Assembly (NCBI RefSeq): GCF_050003625.1
Contig: NC_134400.1
Coordinates: forward strand, 55,494,066 to 55,558,065
Direction of reading: 5' to 3'
Length of the DNA stretch: 64,000 bases
Source: Haematobia irritans
Taxonomy: Eukaryota > Arthropoda > Insecta > Diptera > Muscidae
Below are positions 54,410-64,000 of the stretch, piece by piece (the first letter of the stretch is position 1; every line of letters starts with the position of its first letter). A program made the position numbers and the translations under genes. The notes beneath the pieces were generated by a model. It searched no databases, was not told where the DNA came from, and saw nothing but the letters and a program-made list of their open reading frames with translations.

Positions 54410-55150
54410 ATACGAAACATTTATGGGCCTAAAAGGAGGTAAATAAACCTACTTGGTTGTTTCATTATTTTCCATATTGCAAATGCTCATGCAGTAGCCA
54501 ATTGCGATCTATACACTTCCGTGCACCCAAAGAAAAAATACTTTCCTCCAGAACGGAATTTTAGACAAAGGAAATTCCCCTTTCTTATATTTTCGTTATG
54601 AGCAAATAAAATCGAATAAGCACATTACAGTGAAATATCTGAGAAGTGGATACCCACGGTCGCCTATATTTTGACCACATTTGGGAGGTTAACATTAATA
54701 TGCTAATACAGCAACCGTCCACTTTTGAGAGGTGTCCGGTTTTCAGAGTGACCAAGTTTGAGAGGATTCACTGTATTTCATAAAAACAATAACTTAGGGA
54801 TTTCGCGCTGAATCTCTAAATCGGATAGTCTTACTAGATTAAGAATGAAATGATTAATGTTATGAGGGGGGGGAGGGAGCTTGCTATCGTCAATCAGCGC
54901 CATCTGTATTCGACTATTTTTCCTCGATCAATTCTTAAAATATAGATGTCGCTAAATCAGAGAACAAATCAATTTCACAATCAGGTGAATGATATTAAGA
55001 TGGCGCGTATTTACACCAATAGATCACAGCCATTGCGGTAGTTCAGCTAGTCAACGCTAGATCACGCGAAATTGTTTTCGCTGAAAAGGTAATAGATGAG
55101 AAGGAAAGAAAATGTAATAGATTTTCAACGTCATGTAGGAATCATCGAAA
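54410..55150 (+). repeat. Tandem-duplicated block, copy 1, right part
   Basis: ATACGAAACATTTATGGG... through AATCATCGAAAATATTG, matching 55976-56695. It includes 'gtgcacccaaagaaaaaatactttcc', which looks like a further MITE. No gene seen. Confidence 0.8.
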
Positions 55151-55395
55151 ATATTGTTACGGATGTGATATTTCTAGATTTATGTATTTAAATTAACAAC
55201 AGACATTTATCGCTATAGCCATCAACGCACAAGCAACACAAACAGTGAAATAGTTATATTTATATAGCATAATTCTCGGCACCCACGAGCCTATTAAAGA
55301 AACTTTATTTAACAGAAACATACATTTATTTGGCCACGGCGGAGCAATGGTTAGCATGCCCGACTTGCATACCAAGGAAGGCGCAAAAAAGCGGT
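55151..55395. repeat. Duplication junction: LTR start joined to D6-like fragment
   Basis: TGTTACGGATGTGATATTTC (55156 on) is the first 35 bp of an LTR. At about 55190 it switches to CAACAGACATTTATCGCTAT of the D6-like fragment (compare 47783). A tRNA-like text is at 55331-55380 (GGCCACGGCGGAGCAATGGT), decayed. This marks the seam of the tandem duplication. Confidence 0.75.
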
Positions 55396-55482
55396 CCGTT
55401 TTCGGTTCGGTTATAATGTAATTCGTTAGGCTTTTTTCGAAGGATTTTTATATAGGATCCATGGCAGTTCAGGTTTAAAATT

Positions 55483-56695
55483 CGGCCCTGGCGAAATTAA
55501 AGTGTATATACTTGCTTCTAATTTCCCCAATTCTCTGTACAAGGGGATGTCAATAACTAACCTATGGATTTTTGCTTTTTATGCCATTTAACATTTTCGA
55601 AGAAAAATTCCTATTTGTTTGCTTTCAGTTGGGATGATGGAGTCATGTTTGGACCAACACTTTAGTTTCTGGTTAAATGTGCGAACACATTTCATTCAGT
55701 TTGTCAACATCGACATCATCATTCATTGTCGCCAGTGATGGTAGCGATGTCGGTGAAATTAACATGACCAACGACATTATGTTAGTGGTTTTTGTTACTA
55801 AACATAGCGGACCGCTAGGTCAGTATGAAAAAACATGATTTTTTTTGTATTTTTTTCCACACCGCAACATTGCCTTCATGTCCTATACCCTTCATAATTT
55901 TGACCAGATACTTAAAACATCAATTTTTCAATGGAATATTGGGAAATGTTGACAATGGCTATACGATTTTATGATACGAAAGTGAAGTAAACAAACCTAA
56001 TTGGTTGTTTCATTATTTTCAATATTGCAAATGCTCATACAGTAGCCAATTGCGATTTACACACTTCCGTGCACCCAAAGAAAAAATACTTTCCTCAGGA
56101 ACGGAATTTTAGACAAACGAAATTCCCCTTTCTTATATTTTCGTTATGAGCAAATAAAATCGAATAAACACATTACAGTGAAATCTCTGAGAAGTGGATA
56201 CCCACGGTCGCCTATATGTTGACCACATTTGGGAGGTTAATATTAATATGCTAATACAGCAAACGTCCACTTTTGAGAGGTGTCCGGTTTTCAGAGTGAC
56301 CAAGTTTGAGAGGATTCACTGTATTTCATAAAAACAATAACTTAGGGATTTCGCGCTGAATCTCTTAATTGGATAGTCTTACTACATTAAGAATGGAATG
56401 ATTTACGATATGAGGGGGAAAAAAAGTTTGCTATCGTAAATCAGCGCCATCTGTATTCGACTATTTTCCTCGGTCAATTCTTAAAATATAGATGACGTTA
56501 AATAAGAGAACAAATCAATTTCACAATCAGGTGAATGATATTAAGATGGCGCGTATTTACACCAATAGATCAGAGCCATTGCGGTAGTTCAGCTAGTCAA
56601 CGCTAGATCACACGAAATTGTTTTCGCTGAAAAGGTAATAAGAAGGAAAGAAAATGTAATAGATTTTCAACGTCATGTAGGAATCATCGAAAATA
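55483..56695 (+). repeat. Tandem-duplicated block, copy 2 (without Gypsy)
   Basis: Continuous counterpart of 47867-48360 plus 54410-55150, with the empty ATAC site at about 55976-55979. A 100-bp piece before it (55395-55482) is absent from copy 1. Confidence 0.85.
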
Positions 56696-57160
56696 TTTTT
56701 ACGGATATATTTCTAGATTTATATATTTAAATTAATTTCCGTTAATTTAAAATTTCAAATTGTAACGGTCAGATTACGCCATCACATTCAAAATCATTTC
56801 TTTATTTTCTAGTACTTTCCTAAACATCTTTTGTGTTCTTAGTTTCACAATCATTGTAGTAACCCCTTTTGTTTTGTTATTGGTGTAGTAATATGAGCAC
56901 AACCCTCTGTCATCTACATTACGAGATACTTGATAGGCAGAACTATGAACGACGGAAACGACCAAGTGATTGCTCTAGATAATTGTAGGCAAGTCTATGA
57001 ACATAATCTGATATGCGACATCTGCCAGCTACTAGTAGAATGTTCTAGATGGTTGCAGCCAAGACTATGAGCATAAGCCGATAAATATGTGTGATATCGC
57101 CAGATATGTGCGACATCTGCTTGTCGATTAATCGAGATGGTTGTAGACCAGAAATTGAAA
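56696..57160 (+). repeat. LTR fragment related to the Gypsy LTR
   Basis: TTTACGGATATATTTCTAGA, 'ttattttctagtactttcc', 'aaccccttttgttttg'. It is the same family as 42899-46319. It is truncated before the TATA region. Confidence 0.7.
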
Positions 57161-57317
57161 ATGTAAAATTTGGTCACCTCGGGGGTATGATTTTCTTTTT
57201 TAATTTTATCGTAAGCATGAATGTAATCGTTAAAATCTATTCTAATTTCTTGGGGAAAATGATATAGTATAGCAATCGCTTATCAAATTTTACTAGGCAA
57301 TATTGTTGCCTGGCGAC
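57161..57317. other. Unassigned sequence
   Basis: No recognised feature. Confidence 0.25.
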
Positions 57318-57545
57318 GGGTGACACGAAATTGTTCTGACACGCGTGAATCGTAAACGAAATCTCCTGAATGTGCGTGAATGGGACTGAAACAAATGTGT
57401 CGTGCGTGAGGAATAATATCGGTTCGTGAATACAATTTCAGCAAAATCACGCTCACGAAAAAAATTATTTCTTACTCGTATGTTAATTGAACTTAATTTA
57501 GCTGTCGAACTATATTCTATTCATGAATTTTGTTACCTTAGCTGA
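57318..57545. mobile_element. hAT-4-related fragment
   Basis: TGACACGAAATTGTTCTGAC, GTGCGTGAATGGGACTGA, CACGCTCACGAAAAAAAT: the right half of the hAT-4 type in inverse. Only this half is present. Confidence 0.6.
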
Positions 57546-57674
57546 CTCCCGGTTAATTTATAAAAAAAAAAAATAAACTAAAAGCTGAACTTTAAGCTTA
57601 ATATTGAAGAAAGAGTGAGAAAAGTCATGATAGCTTTGTGTTCGTGCAAAAAAGGCAATAGGTAAAAAGTGATA

Positions 57675-58181
57675 ATTGCAAGGGTTGTAACAACACAAAA
57701 AAAATATGGCCCCGTTTAAACTTGAACCGCACACTAGATATGCTAGTGTTCTCATGACGTCAGATATCACTTCTGATATCTGCTATAACGGGTCGCTGCC
57801 TGATATGCGAATTTGCAAAAACTATTGGTGCGAAGTACCAGTAATGACTACTATATGAGCTTTCATGATGCGGAGGAAAATGAATCAATTAAACACCTCT
57901 TGTGTGTGAGTGTCCTGCATTTTGTGTAAGGCGTATGCGAATTTTTGGGGCATATAGCTTTAGATTACTGGCGGACCTGGAAAACGTTAAATTAAGCAGT
58001 CTGCTAATGTTTTTGGAACAATCTGGTTGGTTCAACAAAAGAAAATAATAATGAAGGTTCAGTGGTTAAAACTAGAAGTGCCCATATGTAATAGGTACTT
58101 TTAGTTAAATGTTGTATCACAATGGACTGAATAGTCTAAGTGAGCCTGAAACTTAATCGGGCTGCCACTTTAACCTAAGTA
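57675..58181 (+). mobile_element. LOA-like LINE, 3' fragment
   Basis: GCAAGGGTTGTAACAACACA to the tail GCTGCCACTTTAACCTAA. It corresponds to 285-770, with several frame-breaking indels (for example near 57830-57850). It retains the GGGGCATATAGC stretch missing from the copy at 1-775. Confidence 0.85.
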
Positions 58182-59208
58182 CACTGTATATTGCTGCAGT
58201 GTACTTAAGTTAAATGTTTCGAGTGTTGCCAGTATTTTCCGGGCCCTTGTCCTCAAAATGGAACGCTTTTATCCCCAAAAATTCCCAATAAATGTTTGGC
58301 AAATTTCTTGAAAATAAGTAAACTAATAGACTGCTGTAGAAAATTCGTAAAAAATTAAAAATTCAAAAAATGTGAAATTTTTGTTATACCAGTTTGCGAG
58401 TTACAAAAATATGAAGTCTTCAAAACACAAAACCAGGAGACGGGTGCTCAAAATATCATCCGATACCAGCCCCCATCACACGCAGAGAAAAAACATGTTT
58501 GGACATGGTTGCCGCATCCATTTAATGATTATCTAGAGTATGTAATTGTAGCGAAAACCATGTATTTTGTCTTTGTAAAAATAATTTTCGAGCGAAGGAA
58601 AATATATGTTGGCAATAAGCATTTAAATCGTTCTCAAATGCCGCAAACATGTTCTATTATATAAATGATAGAATTTGAGACCATTACATGGAAAATCATG
58701 TACCTGACCATCCAATTTTTTTACTTTTTTTGCAGGGAAAAAAGTATTTTTATGGGTTACGTATAGACATGTCTAGAACCATTACATGGCCATGTACATT
58801 TTTTCGTGACCATTTAATTTTTTAACTTTTTTGCAGCGAAAATAATTTTATAAAAGCATTGAGCTGGTACACACGATTTTCATTTTGCGCGTCAGTCGTG
58901 TGTTGATTGTTTCTTGGAATGGACGGAGAATACGGAATTACTGTGTTTTGTGTTAATTTATTTATTCAGAAGTGGCACGTTGTTTTATATGAACACAAAA
59001 AGGGAAGTGTAATTGAAAAAAATGTACCTGTTTTTTGTTCTGCTTTTTGATATATGGTATAATTTATTTTTATTTGTAGTTACATGATGTCTGCGTTGGT
59101 ACATTTGATGGGCACGAAGTAAATATGGAATGATTACTTATTGTTGAAATTGAACCAAAATAGAGTGTTTAAAAATATGTGATGTTTGCTTGCACGACAT
59201 TATAAATA
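58182..59208. other. Repeat-derived sequence without genes
   Basis: It contains family F copy 2 (58478-58860: CACGCAGAGAAAAAACATGT, 'gttacgtatagacatgtctagaacc'). The rest is AT-rich and unassigned. Confidence 0.4.
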
Positions 59209-60007
59209 AAGGGTGGTTAAAATTTCAAGGGCCGATGTTGATTTTGAATAAAACACAAACTGTTTAGGAAATTATTGTAATTTTATTTTATTACGATATA
59301 TTGGTATTACTCAATTATGTATGGAACAAAATATCGGCCAAATGAGCCCCGCGACCTCGGTGGCACACCTTCATCCGATGGTCCAAATTTTCGATGACGC
59401 TGAGGCATAATGAAGGTTCTATGCCGTGAATGTGCCGAATTATCTCATCCTTTAGCCCTTGAATTGTTGCTGGCTTATCGACGTACACCTTTTCTTTCAA
59501 ATAACCCCAAAGAAAAAAGTCCAACGGTGTCAAATCACATGATCTTGGCGGCCAATTGACATCGCCATTACGTGAGATAACACGGCCATTGAATTTGTTG
59601 CGCAAAAGAGCCATTGTTTCGTTAGCTGTGTGGCAAGTGGCACCGTCCTGCTGAAACCACATATCGTCCACATCCATATCTTCCAATTCGGGCCATAAAA
59701 TGTTCGTTATCATCTCACGATAGCGAACACCATTCAGTAACTGCGGCAAATGCGGCAATTCTGTTTATTGACGAATCCACTGAGGTGAAAATGTGCCTTA
59801 TCACTGAAGATGATTTTCTTCGAAAATTGATCATCCACTGTTGTCATTTCTTGGAACCATTTAACACGTTGTTGGATTGTGTATCTCTCCATGGTTCAAA
59901 TTGAGTAAGTCTGAAATAGAGAAATGTCAAATAAAATTCTGAAAAAGAAACTTGGCGTTTAGGTGTGGTTCACATTCAACATCGGCCCTTACAATTTAAC
60001 CACCCTT
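59209..60007 (-). mobile_element. DD41D (rosa-like) mariner, internally deleted
   Basis: The inverted ends AAGGGTGGTTAAAATTTCAA and ACAATTTAACCACCCTT continue into GGGCCGATGTTGA / TTCAACATCGGCCC. They are flanked by TA (59207-59208, 60008-60009). At 799 bp it is about 500 bp shorter than a full mariner. Confidence 0.9.
59315..59892 (-). pseudogene. DD41D mariner transposase, deleted
   Basis: The start ATG is at 59892-59890 (MERYTIQQRVKWFQEM). It jumps after about 11 residues to the core, so the DNA-binding domain is gone. KIIFSDKAHFHLSG holds the first Asp. A second deletion follows near 59762. Then the frame 59758-59315 has MWFQQDGATCHTA (second Asp) and CDLTPLDFFLWGYLK (third Asp). Forty-one residues lie between the last two, the DD41D signature of the rosa family known from tephritid and other flies. 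It ends ADILFHT-stop. Confidence 0.88.
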
Positions 60008-60009
60008 TA

Positions 60010-60593
60010 CAAATAAACAATGAATTAGTTTATAAATAAATAAAGTTAATTTTGTGTTTTCTTTTCTCAAGTGGCGTCCTTTTCTCGACGACGAAAAAGT
60101 TTTTTCATAAAGATCAAAATATTTTAGGTTGTTACCATGTTCTTTTAACTGGAAGAAAAACTTTTTTGACGAATACCATAACATTTTAGATCCTGGCCAT
60201 TGTCTTTTAATGGCAACAAAAATTTTTTATCAATTTTTTATAGGAGTTCGGTCAACATAAGTCATAATACCCACTACAAATAAAAAATATTTAGTAATTC
60301 CTCAAAAACTACTTCACAAAAGTTATACCACTTATTTTTATTTTATGTATTCACTCCTGTACTACAACACTACAAACAAACAATTAACTTATTTCTCATT
60401 TACAAAAGCATGTTTTTGGTGTAACAAATTGAAACAAACGTGTTTGTAAAATGTCTGTTGTGTATGGTTTAGTGACTGGTTTGTCAGACGACTAATTATT
60501 CTGTATAACTCTTGTTATTGGCACCAGCCGCTGCTTTTGCTTCTTTCGCCATTGTCTCAATGTATTTTCTCCTGTCAGCGCGAGCTGACCGCT
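60010..60593. other. AT-rich sequence without genes
   Basis: CTTTTCTCAAG-x-GGCGTC and GTTGTTACCATGTTCTTTTA vaguely resemble family F. Not resolved. Confidence 0.3.
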
Positions 60594-61620
60594 TTATGAG
60601 TTTTGCGACATTTTTGTACTTTCACAATATATGGAATATTGTGAATTTTGTGTAGATTTTTGTTTCAAGACATTTCTTTCTTGAATAAGCTTCCAAGTTT
60701 TGTCTGAGATCCACTCTTTTCGCTCTTTTTTATCTGTGTATCCTATGTGGTTCCTTGCGATGTCTTTCAATTTCTTCCATGTGTCCTCCCAGGACCTTGT
60801 GTTATCAGACTCAGATTGGGATCTTAGTTGGTTTGCTACCTCCACCTCTTTTCACTGTTCTTTAATTTTTGGATATAAAATCTCCTTTGTATTCGTTGTC
60901 CATTGCTTTTGTGTGCTCTTTTGAGTTTTATTTTTAGTGTGGCCACGACTAATTCATGATCGCTATCGATATCTGCATTGCGCTTTGTGCGCACATCAAC
61001 CAATGAGCTTCTCCATTTTGTACGTATGCAGAAATGGTCTATCTGGTTCCGTGTGTTTCCGTCTGGAGATGTCCAAGTGTATTTATGTATAAATTTGTGT
61101 GGGAATATAGAGCCGCCTATTACCATTTGCTCTTGCTGGCAAAGTTCTATCAAGCGGTCGCTGTTGTTGTTCCTCGTGCCCATTCCATGATTTCCCATTA
61201 TATGTTCTAAGCCATGATTTGCATTTCCAATTTTCGCATTAAAGTCTCCAGTTAAAATTAACACATCTCTGCTGTGGATTGAGTTTATAGTTGATGTTAG
61301 TTGATCGTAGAAAGTATCCTTAACATTATCGTCTGAATCTTCCGTGGGTGCATAGCACTGGACAATCGTGATAAATTTTCGGATTTTATTATAGAATTTT
61401 CTGTCTGAGTCTGCGTCGTAAGAGTGCAATGAGTTTTTCATACCTTTCGATAAAATGAAACACACAGCGCTTTCGCTCTTATCAACCTTTCCACTATATA
61501 GACGGTATTACCATTGGCCGATATAAATTCACCCGAACCGCGCCACCGCATTTCGCTAATGCCTAGGATTTCGATTTGTAGATCCACCATCTGCTTTTCC
61601 ACTTGGGCGAGTTTTGATGT
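60594..61620 (-). pseudogene. RTE-clade LINE endonuclease fragment
   Basis: On the minus strand the N-terminal endonuclease reads QIEILGISEMRWRGSGEFIS (61600-61530; the E is catalytic). A frameshift lies near 61465. Then IVQCYAPTEDSDD, VLILTGDFNAKIGN (catalytic D-x-N), HKYTWTSPDGNTRNQIDHFC, and DIDSDHELVVATLKIKLK (catalytic SDH) follow. The last frame (60845-60594) is the linker before RT (YTDKKERKEWISDKTWKLI). This set of motifs is RTE/BovB-like. No RT follows. The enzyme would nick target DNA. Confidence 0.85.
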
Positions 61621-61694
61621 TGATGTTAAGAATATTTAGGAAAATATGTTGAAATTGAAAGTGTATTGAAATTTTTATTATTCAAGGTAAAAAA

Positions 61695-62691
61695 ATTAAT
61701 ATTCAATTCCAGATGAATTTGGAAAATTTTTATTATATCTCAGCGTATAGTTTAGTCATAAATTGGTAAGTATTTTTTTAATATGTTTTTTTTTTTAAGT
61801 AATATTTTGGAAACCAGTTTAATGTTTTTCTTTGTTGTAAAAGCAATATTTAATTTCAGAGCAACTCCAGATGGATTCGAACAAATTTAACAAATAGAGA
61901 ATTGGTAAGTTTTCTTTTAAAAATTGGCTTTCTTTCAACTAGAATATTTACATTTTTATCATCAAAATTACAGGTTTTTAATACCTTATTTTAGTATTTC
62001 TTTAATCAATTTTTTTAAATACAATGTAATATTTTTAATGTAAAAAACAAATATTTAATTTCAGAATAACCCCTTAAAAATTTGGAAAAATTTTTAAGTA
62101 CTCCTTTGCTTGTAATTTAATAGTGGATTGGCAATGATTCTTTGACTTTCTTTTAACCCTGGACAGTCATCCTTATTTTTTGTACATTAACGTCATCCTT
62201 CGTCATTTTGACTACGGCTCATTTCAAGACGCTATAATTTTCATCGTGTGCGAAACTTGAATTTATTTTCTTATTCAATTTGGTTTTAATTAGTATAAAA
62301 AAAAATCATAAAACGGTCGAATTAGTATAATTTAAATTTACCATTTCCCGTCATTTTGACGAATGATGACTGTCTAGGGTTAACCAGAATATTTGGTTTT
62401 TTATCCATATTATTATTTTTTCCATTAAATTTTTTAGAAACTTTTTTAATAATTGTATTTAATAAAATTTAATTAAAAATAAATATTTAATTTCAGAGTA
62501 ACCCAAATAAATTTGGACAACTTTTTATATTTCCCCTCAGCGTACAATTTAATAGAGAATTGGTAAGTTTTATATTAAAACTTTGGCTTTCTTTCAACTA
62601 GAATATTTATTTTATGATATCCTTCACATCGATAACAACACAGTTTTATGACTTTATATAGAATACTTCATTATTTCTCTAATTGTTTCAG
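61695..62691 (+). repeat. Tandem array, about 205-bp unit, with splice-like borders
   Basis: Each unit has AATATTTAATTTCAG, a cassette of 45-66 bp, then ATTG-GTAAGT and TTGGCTTTCTTTCAACTAGA. TTTCAG ends at 61859, 62064 and 62496; the last interval is 432 bp but 205 bp once the 223-bp TTAA element and its duplication are removed. Cassettes: about 61713-61765, 61860-61904, 62065-62130 (donor GCAATG) and 62497-62562. The cassettes at 61860 and 62497 are open in one frame (15 and 22 codons); the others contain stops. A coding role is not supported. Confidence 0.7.
62157..62379. mobile_element. piggyBac-like MITE, 223 bp
   Basis: TTAA on both sides (62153-62156, 62380-62383). Ends CCCTGGACAGTCATC and GATGACTGTCTAGGG are inverted with one mismatch. 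Further inside, the pair CCTTCGTCATTTTGAC / CGTCATTTTGACGAATG is repeated. Its removal restores the 205-bp unit exactly. Confidence 0.88.
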
Positions 62692-62901
62692 GTGCAAATT
62701 TTATGAGATACGTTTTCCAAAGAAAAGTTGAATTCTTTACACCATTTGATAAAATGCCTCCAAATATGGTAAGTTACAAGCTAAAATGATGAATTAAAAA
62801 ACTATATTTAATTACATGGTGTTAATTTTTAACAATTTTCATTATTGCTTCCATTTTTTTCCAGCAAGATATGTGAAAAAATTACCTACGATGAATAAAA
62901 C
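62692..62901 (+). other. Possible 3' exons of an unknown gene or transcript
   Basis: After CTAATTGTTTCAG comes 62692-62768, open in one frame for 25 codons (ANFMRYVFQRKVEFFTPFDK, then MPPNM), followed by GTAAGT. Then TTTTTTTCCAG (62853-62863) and CAAGATATGTGA give Q-D-M-stop in the matching phase, with AATAAA at about 62894. This could be the end of a real gene whose earlier exons lie upstream, but the cassettes of the 205-bp array do not fit its phase. Weak. Confidence 0.25.
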
Positions 62902-64000
62902 AAGTATATACAGCAGTAAACCTCTTTATGGCCCGAAAATACCTCTAGATTTCCAATTTCAGGCAAATTGGATAAAAACTTTGGATTCTAGAAGCCCAAG
63001 AAGTAAAATCGGGAAATCGGTCTATATGGGGCCTATACCAAAATATGGACCGATACTCATCATTTTAGGCACACCTATTTATGTTCCTAAAATACATCTA
63101 GATTTCCAATTTCAGGCAAATTGGATATAAACTACGGTTTCTATAAGCCCAAGACCCCAAATCGGGAGGTCGGTTTATATGGGGACCATACCAAAACATG
63201 GACCGATGCTCACCATTTTTGGCACACCTCTTTACGGTTCTAAAGTACCTTTTGATTTCCAAATTCAGATAAATTGGATAAAAACTGCGGTTTCTATAAG
63301 CCCAAGAAGTAAAATCGGGAGATCGGTCTATATGGGGGCTATAGCAAAACATGGACCGATACTCACCATTTTTGGCACACCTCTTTATGGCCATAAAATA
63401 CCTCTAGATTTCAAATTTCAGGCAAATTGGATGAAAACTGCGGTTCCTATAAGCCCAAGAAGTAAAATCGGGAGATCGGTCTATATGGTGGCTATACCAA
63501 AACATGGACCGATACTCACCATTTTTGGCACACCTCTTTATGGTCATAAAATACCTCTAGATTTCAAATTTCAGGCAAGTTGGATAAAAACTGCAGTTTC
63601 TATAAGCCCAAGAAGTAAAATCGGGAGATCGGTCTATATGGGGGCTATACCAAAATATGGATCGATACTCACTATTTTTGGCACACGTGTTTGTGGTCCT
63701 ACAATACCTCTAGATTTCCAATTTCAGGCAAATTGGATAAAAACTACGATTTCTATAAGCCCAAGACCCCAAATCGGGAGGTCGGTTTATATGGGGACTA
63801 TATCAAAACCTGGACCGATATAACCCATCTTCGAACTTGACCTGCCTGCAGACAAAAGACGAGTTTGTGCAAAATTTCAACACGATTGCTTCATTATTGA
63901 AGACTGTAGCGTGATTACAACAGACAGACAGACAGACAGACGGACAGACGGACATCGTTATATCGTCTTAGAATTTCTCCCTGATTAAGAATATATATAC
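62902..64000 (+). mobile_element. Family C tandem-repeat element, copy C3 (continues past window)
   Basis: About six units of 153 bp; GATCGGTCTATATGG starts at 63321 and 63474. The plus frame 63179-63823 stays open through four units, each giving 51 residues (SVYMGAIPK-type). The 3' part has GACAGACGGACAGACGGACA (63926 on) and ATATCGTCTTAGAATTTCTC (63958). The terminal hairpin is beyond 64000. The 5' end is truncated. Confidence 0.85.

Noticed and set aside
63179..63823. 214-codon open frame as a repeat protein
   Set aside because: Same reason: it follows the family C period. No ATG context, splice site or domain supports it.
1..64000. CRISPR array or bacterial operons
   Set aside because: The tandem repeats have no unique spacers of uniform size, all coding remnants are eukaryotic transposons, and there is no operon-like gene packing.

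Overview
This window is AT-rich intergenic DNA from a dipteran, most likely a calyptrate fly of the muscid type (Musca, Stomoxys or Haematobia). The evidence is the repeat content: LOA/I-like, Jockey and RTE LINEs, Ty3/Gypsy and BEL/Pao retrotransposons, DD37E and DD41D mariners, Tc1, hAT, piggyBac-like and TA-flanked miniature elements. Abundant non-autonomous elements with internal tandem repeats add to this. There are no bacterial genes, no CRISPR and no rRNA. The species is inferred, not proven. I found no intact host gene. Two or three short open frames with signal-peptide-like starts (near 26.2 and 36.7 kb) and one possible spliced gene end (62.7 kb) are the only host candidates, and all are weak.

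Layout. 1-9.5 kb: a LOA-like LINE tail, then three adjoining tandem-repeat elements (families A, B, A), then a family C element split by a DD37E mariner whose start codon region is itself split by a hAT. 9.5-19.5 kb: one C element of about 1.1 kb blown up to 10 kb. It holds a 'CAC...GTG' element (family D) carrying an internally deleted LOA LINE (with two more D copies and a MITE), a hAT holding a B element with a mariner fragment, and a dead Tc1. 20-21.9 kb: mostly unique, no gene seen. 21.9-24.2 kb: BEL/Pao integrase followed, unusually, by a zinc-knuckle/protease-like frame. 24.4-35 kb: D and B elements, a hAT with a perfect 8-bp duplication, LINE RT scraps and tRNA-like sequences. 35-40.9 kb: MITEs, a B element and the most unique-looking stretch. 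41-46.4 kb: an A element holding a hAT and a solo LTR, which holds a Jockey LINE, which holds a second DD37E mariner. 47-57 kb: a tandem duplication, one copy of which took a Ty3/Gypsy element that lacks protease and reverse transcriptase and whose 5' LTR took another Jockey LINE. 57-64 kb: LINE tails, a DD41D mariner, RTE endonuclease, a 205-bp tandem array with splice-like borders, and the start of another C array.

The sequences do not work together as a pathway; they are layers of insertions. Because target-site duplications survive, the order of events can be read in many places. The observations most worth following are: the 153-bp period shared by three otherwise diverged tandem-repeat element families; two independent insertions of only 59-66 bp that begin at the same nucleotide of a LINE tail; D elements carrying tRNA-like sequences; the integrase-then-gag/protease order in the BEL remnant; and the 205-bp array bounded by TTTCAG and GTAAGT.
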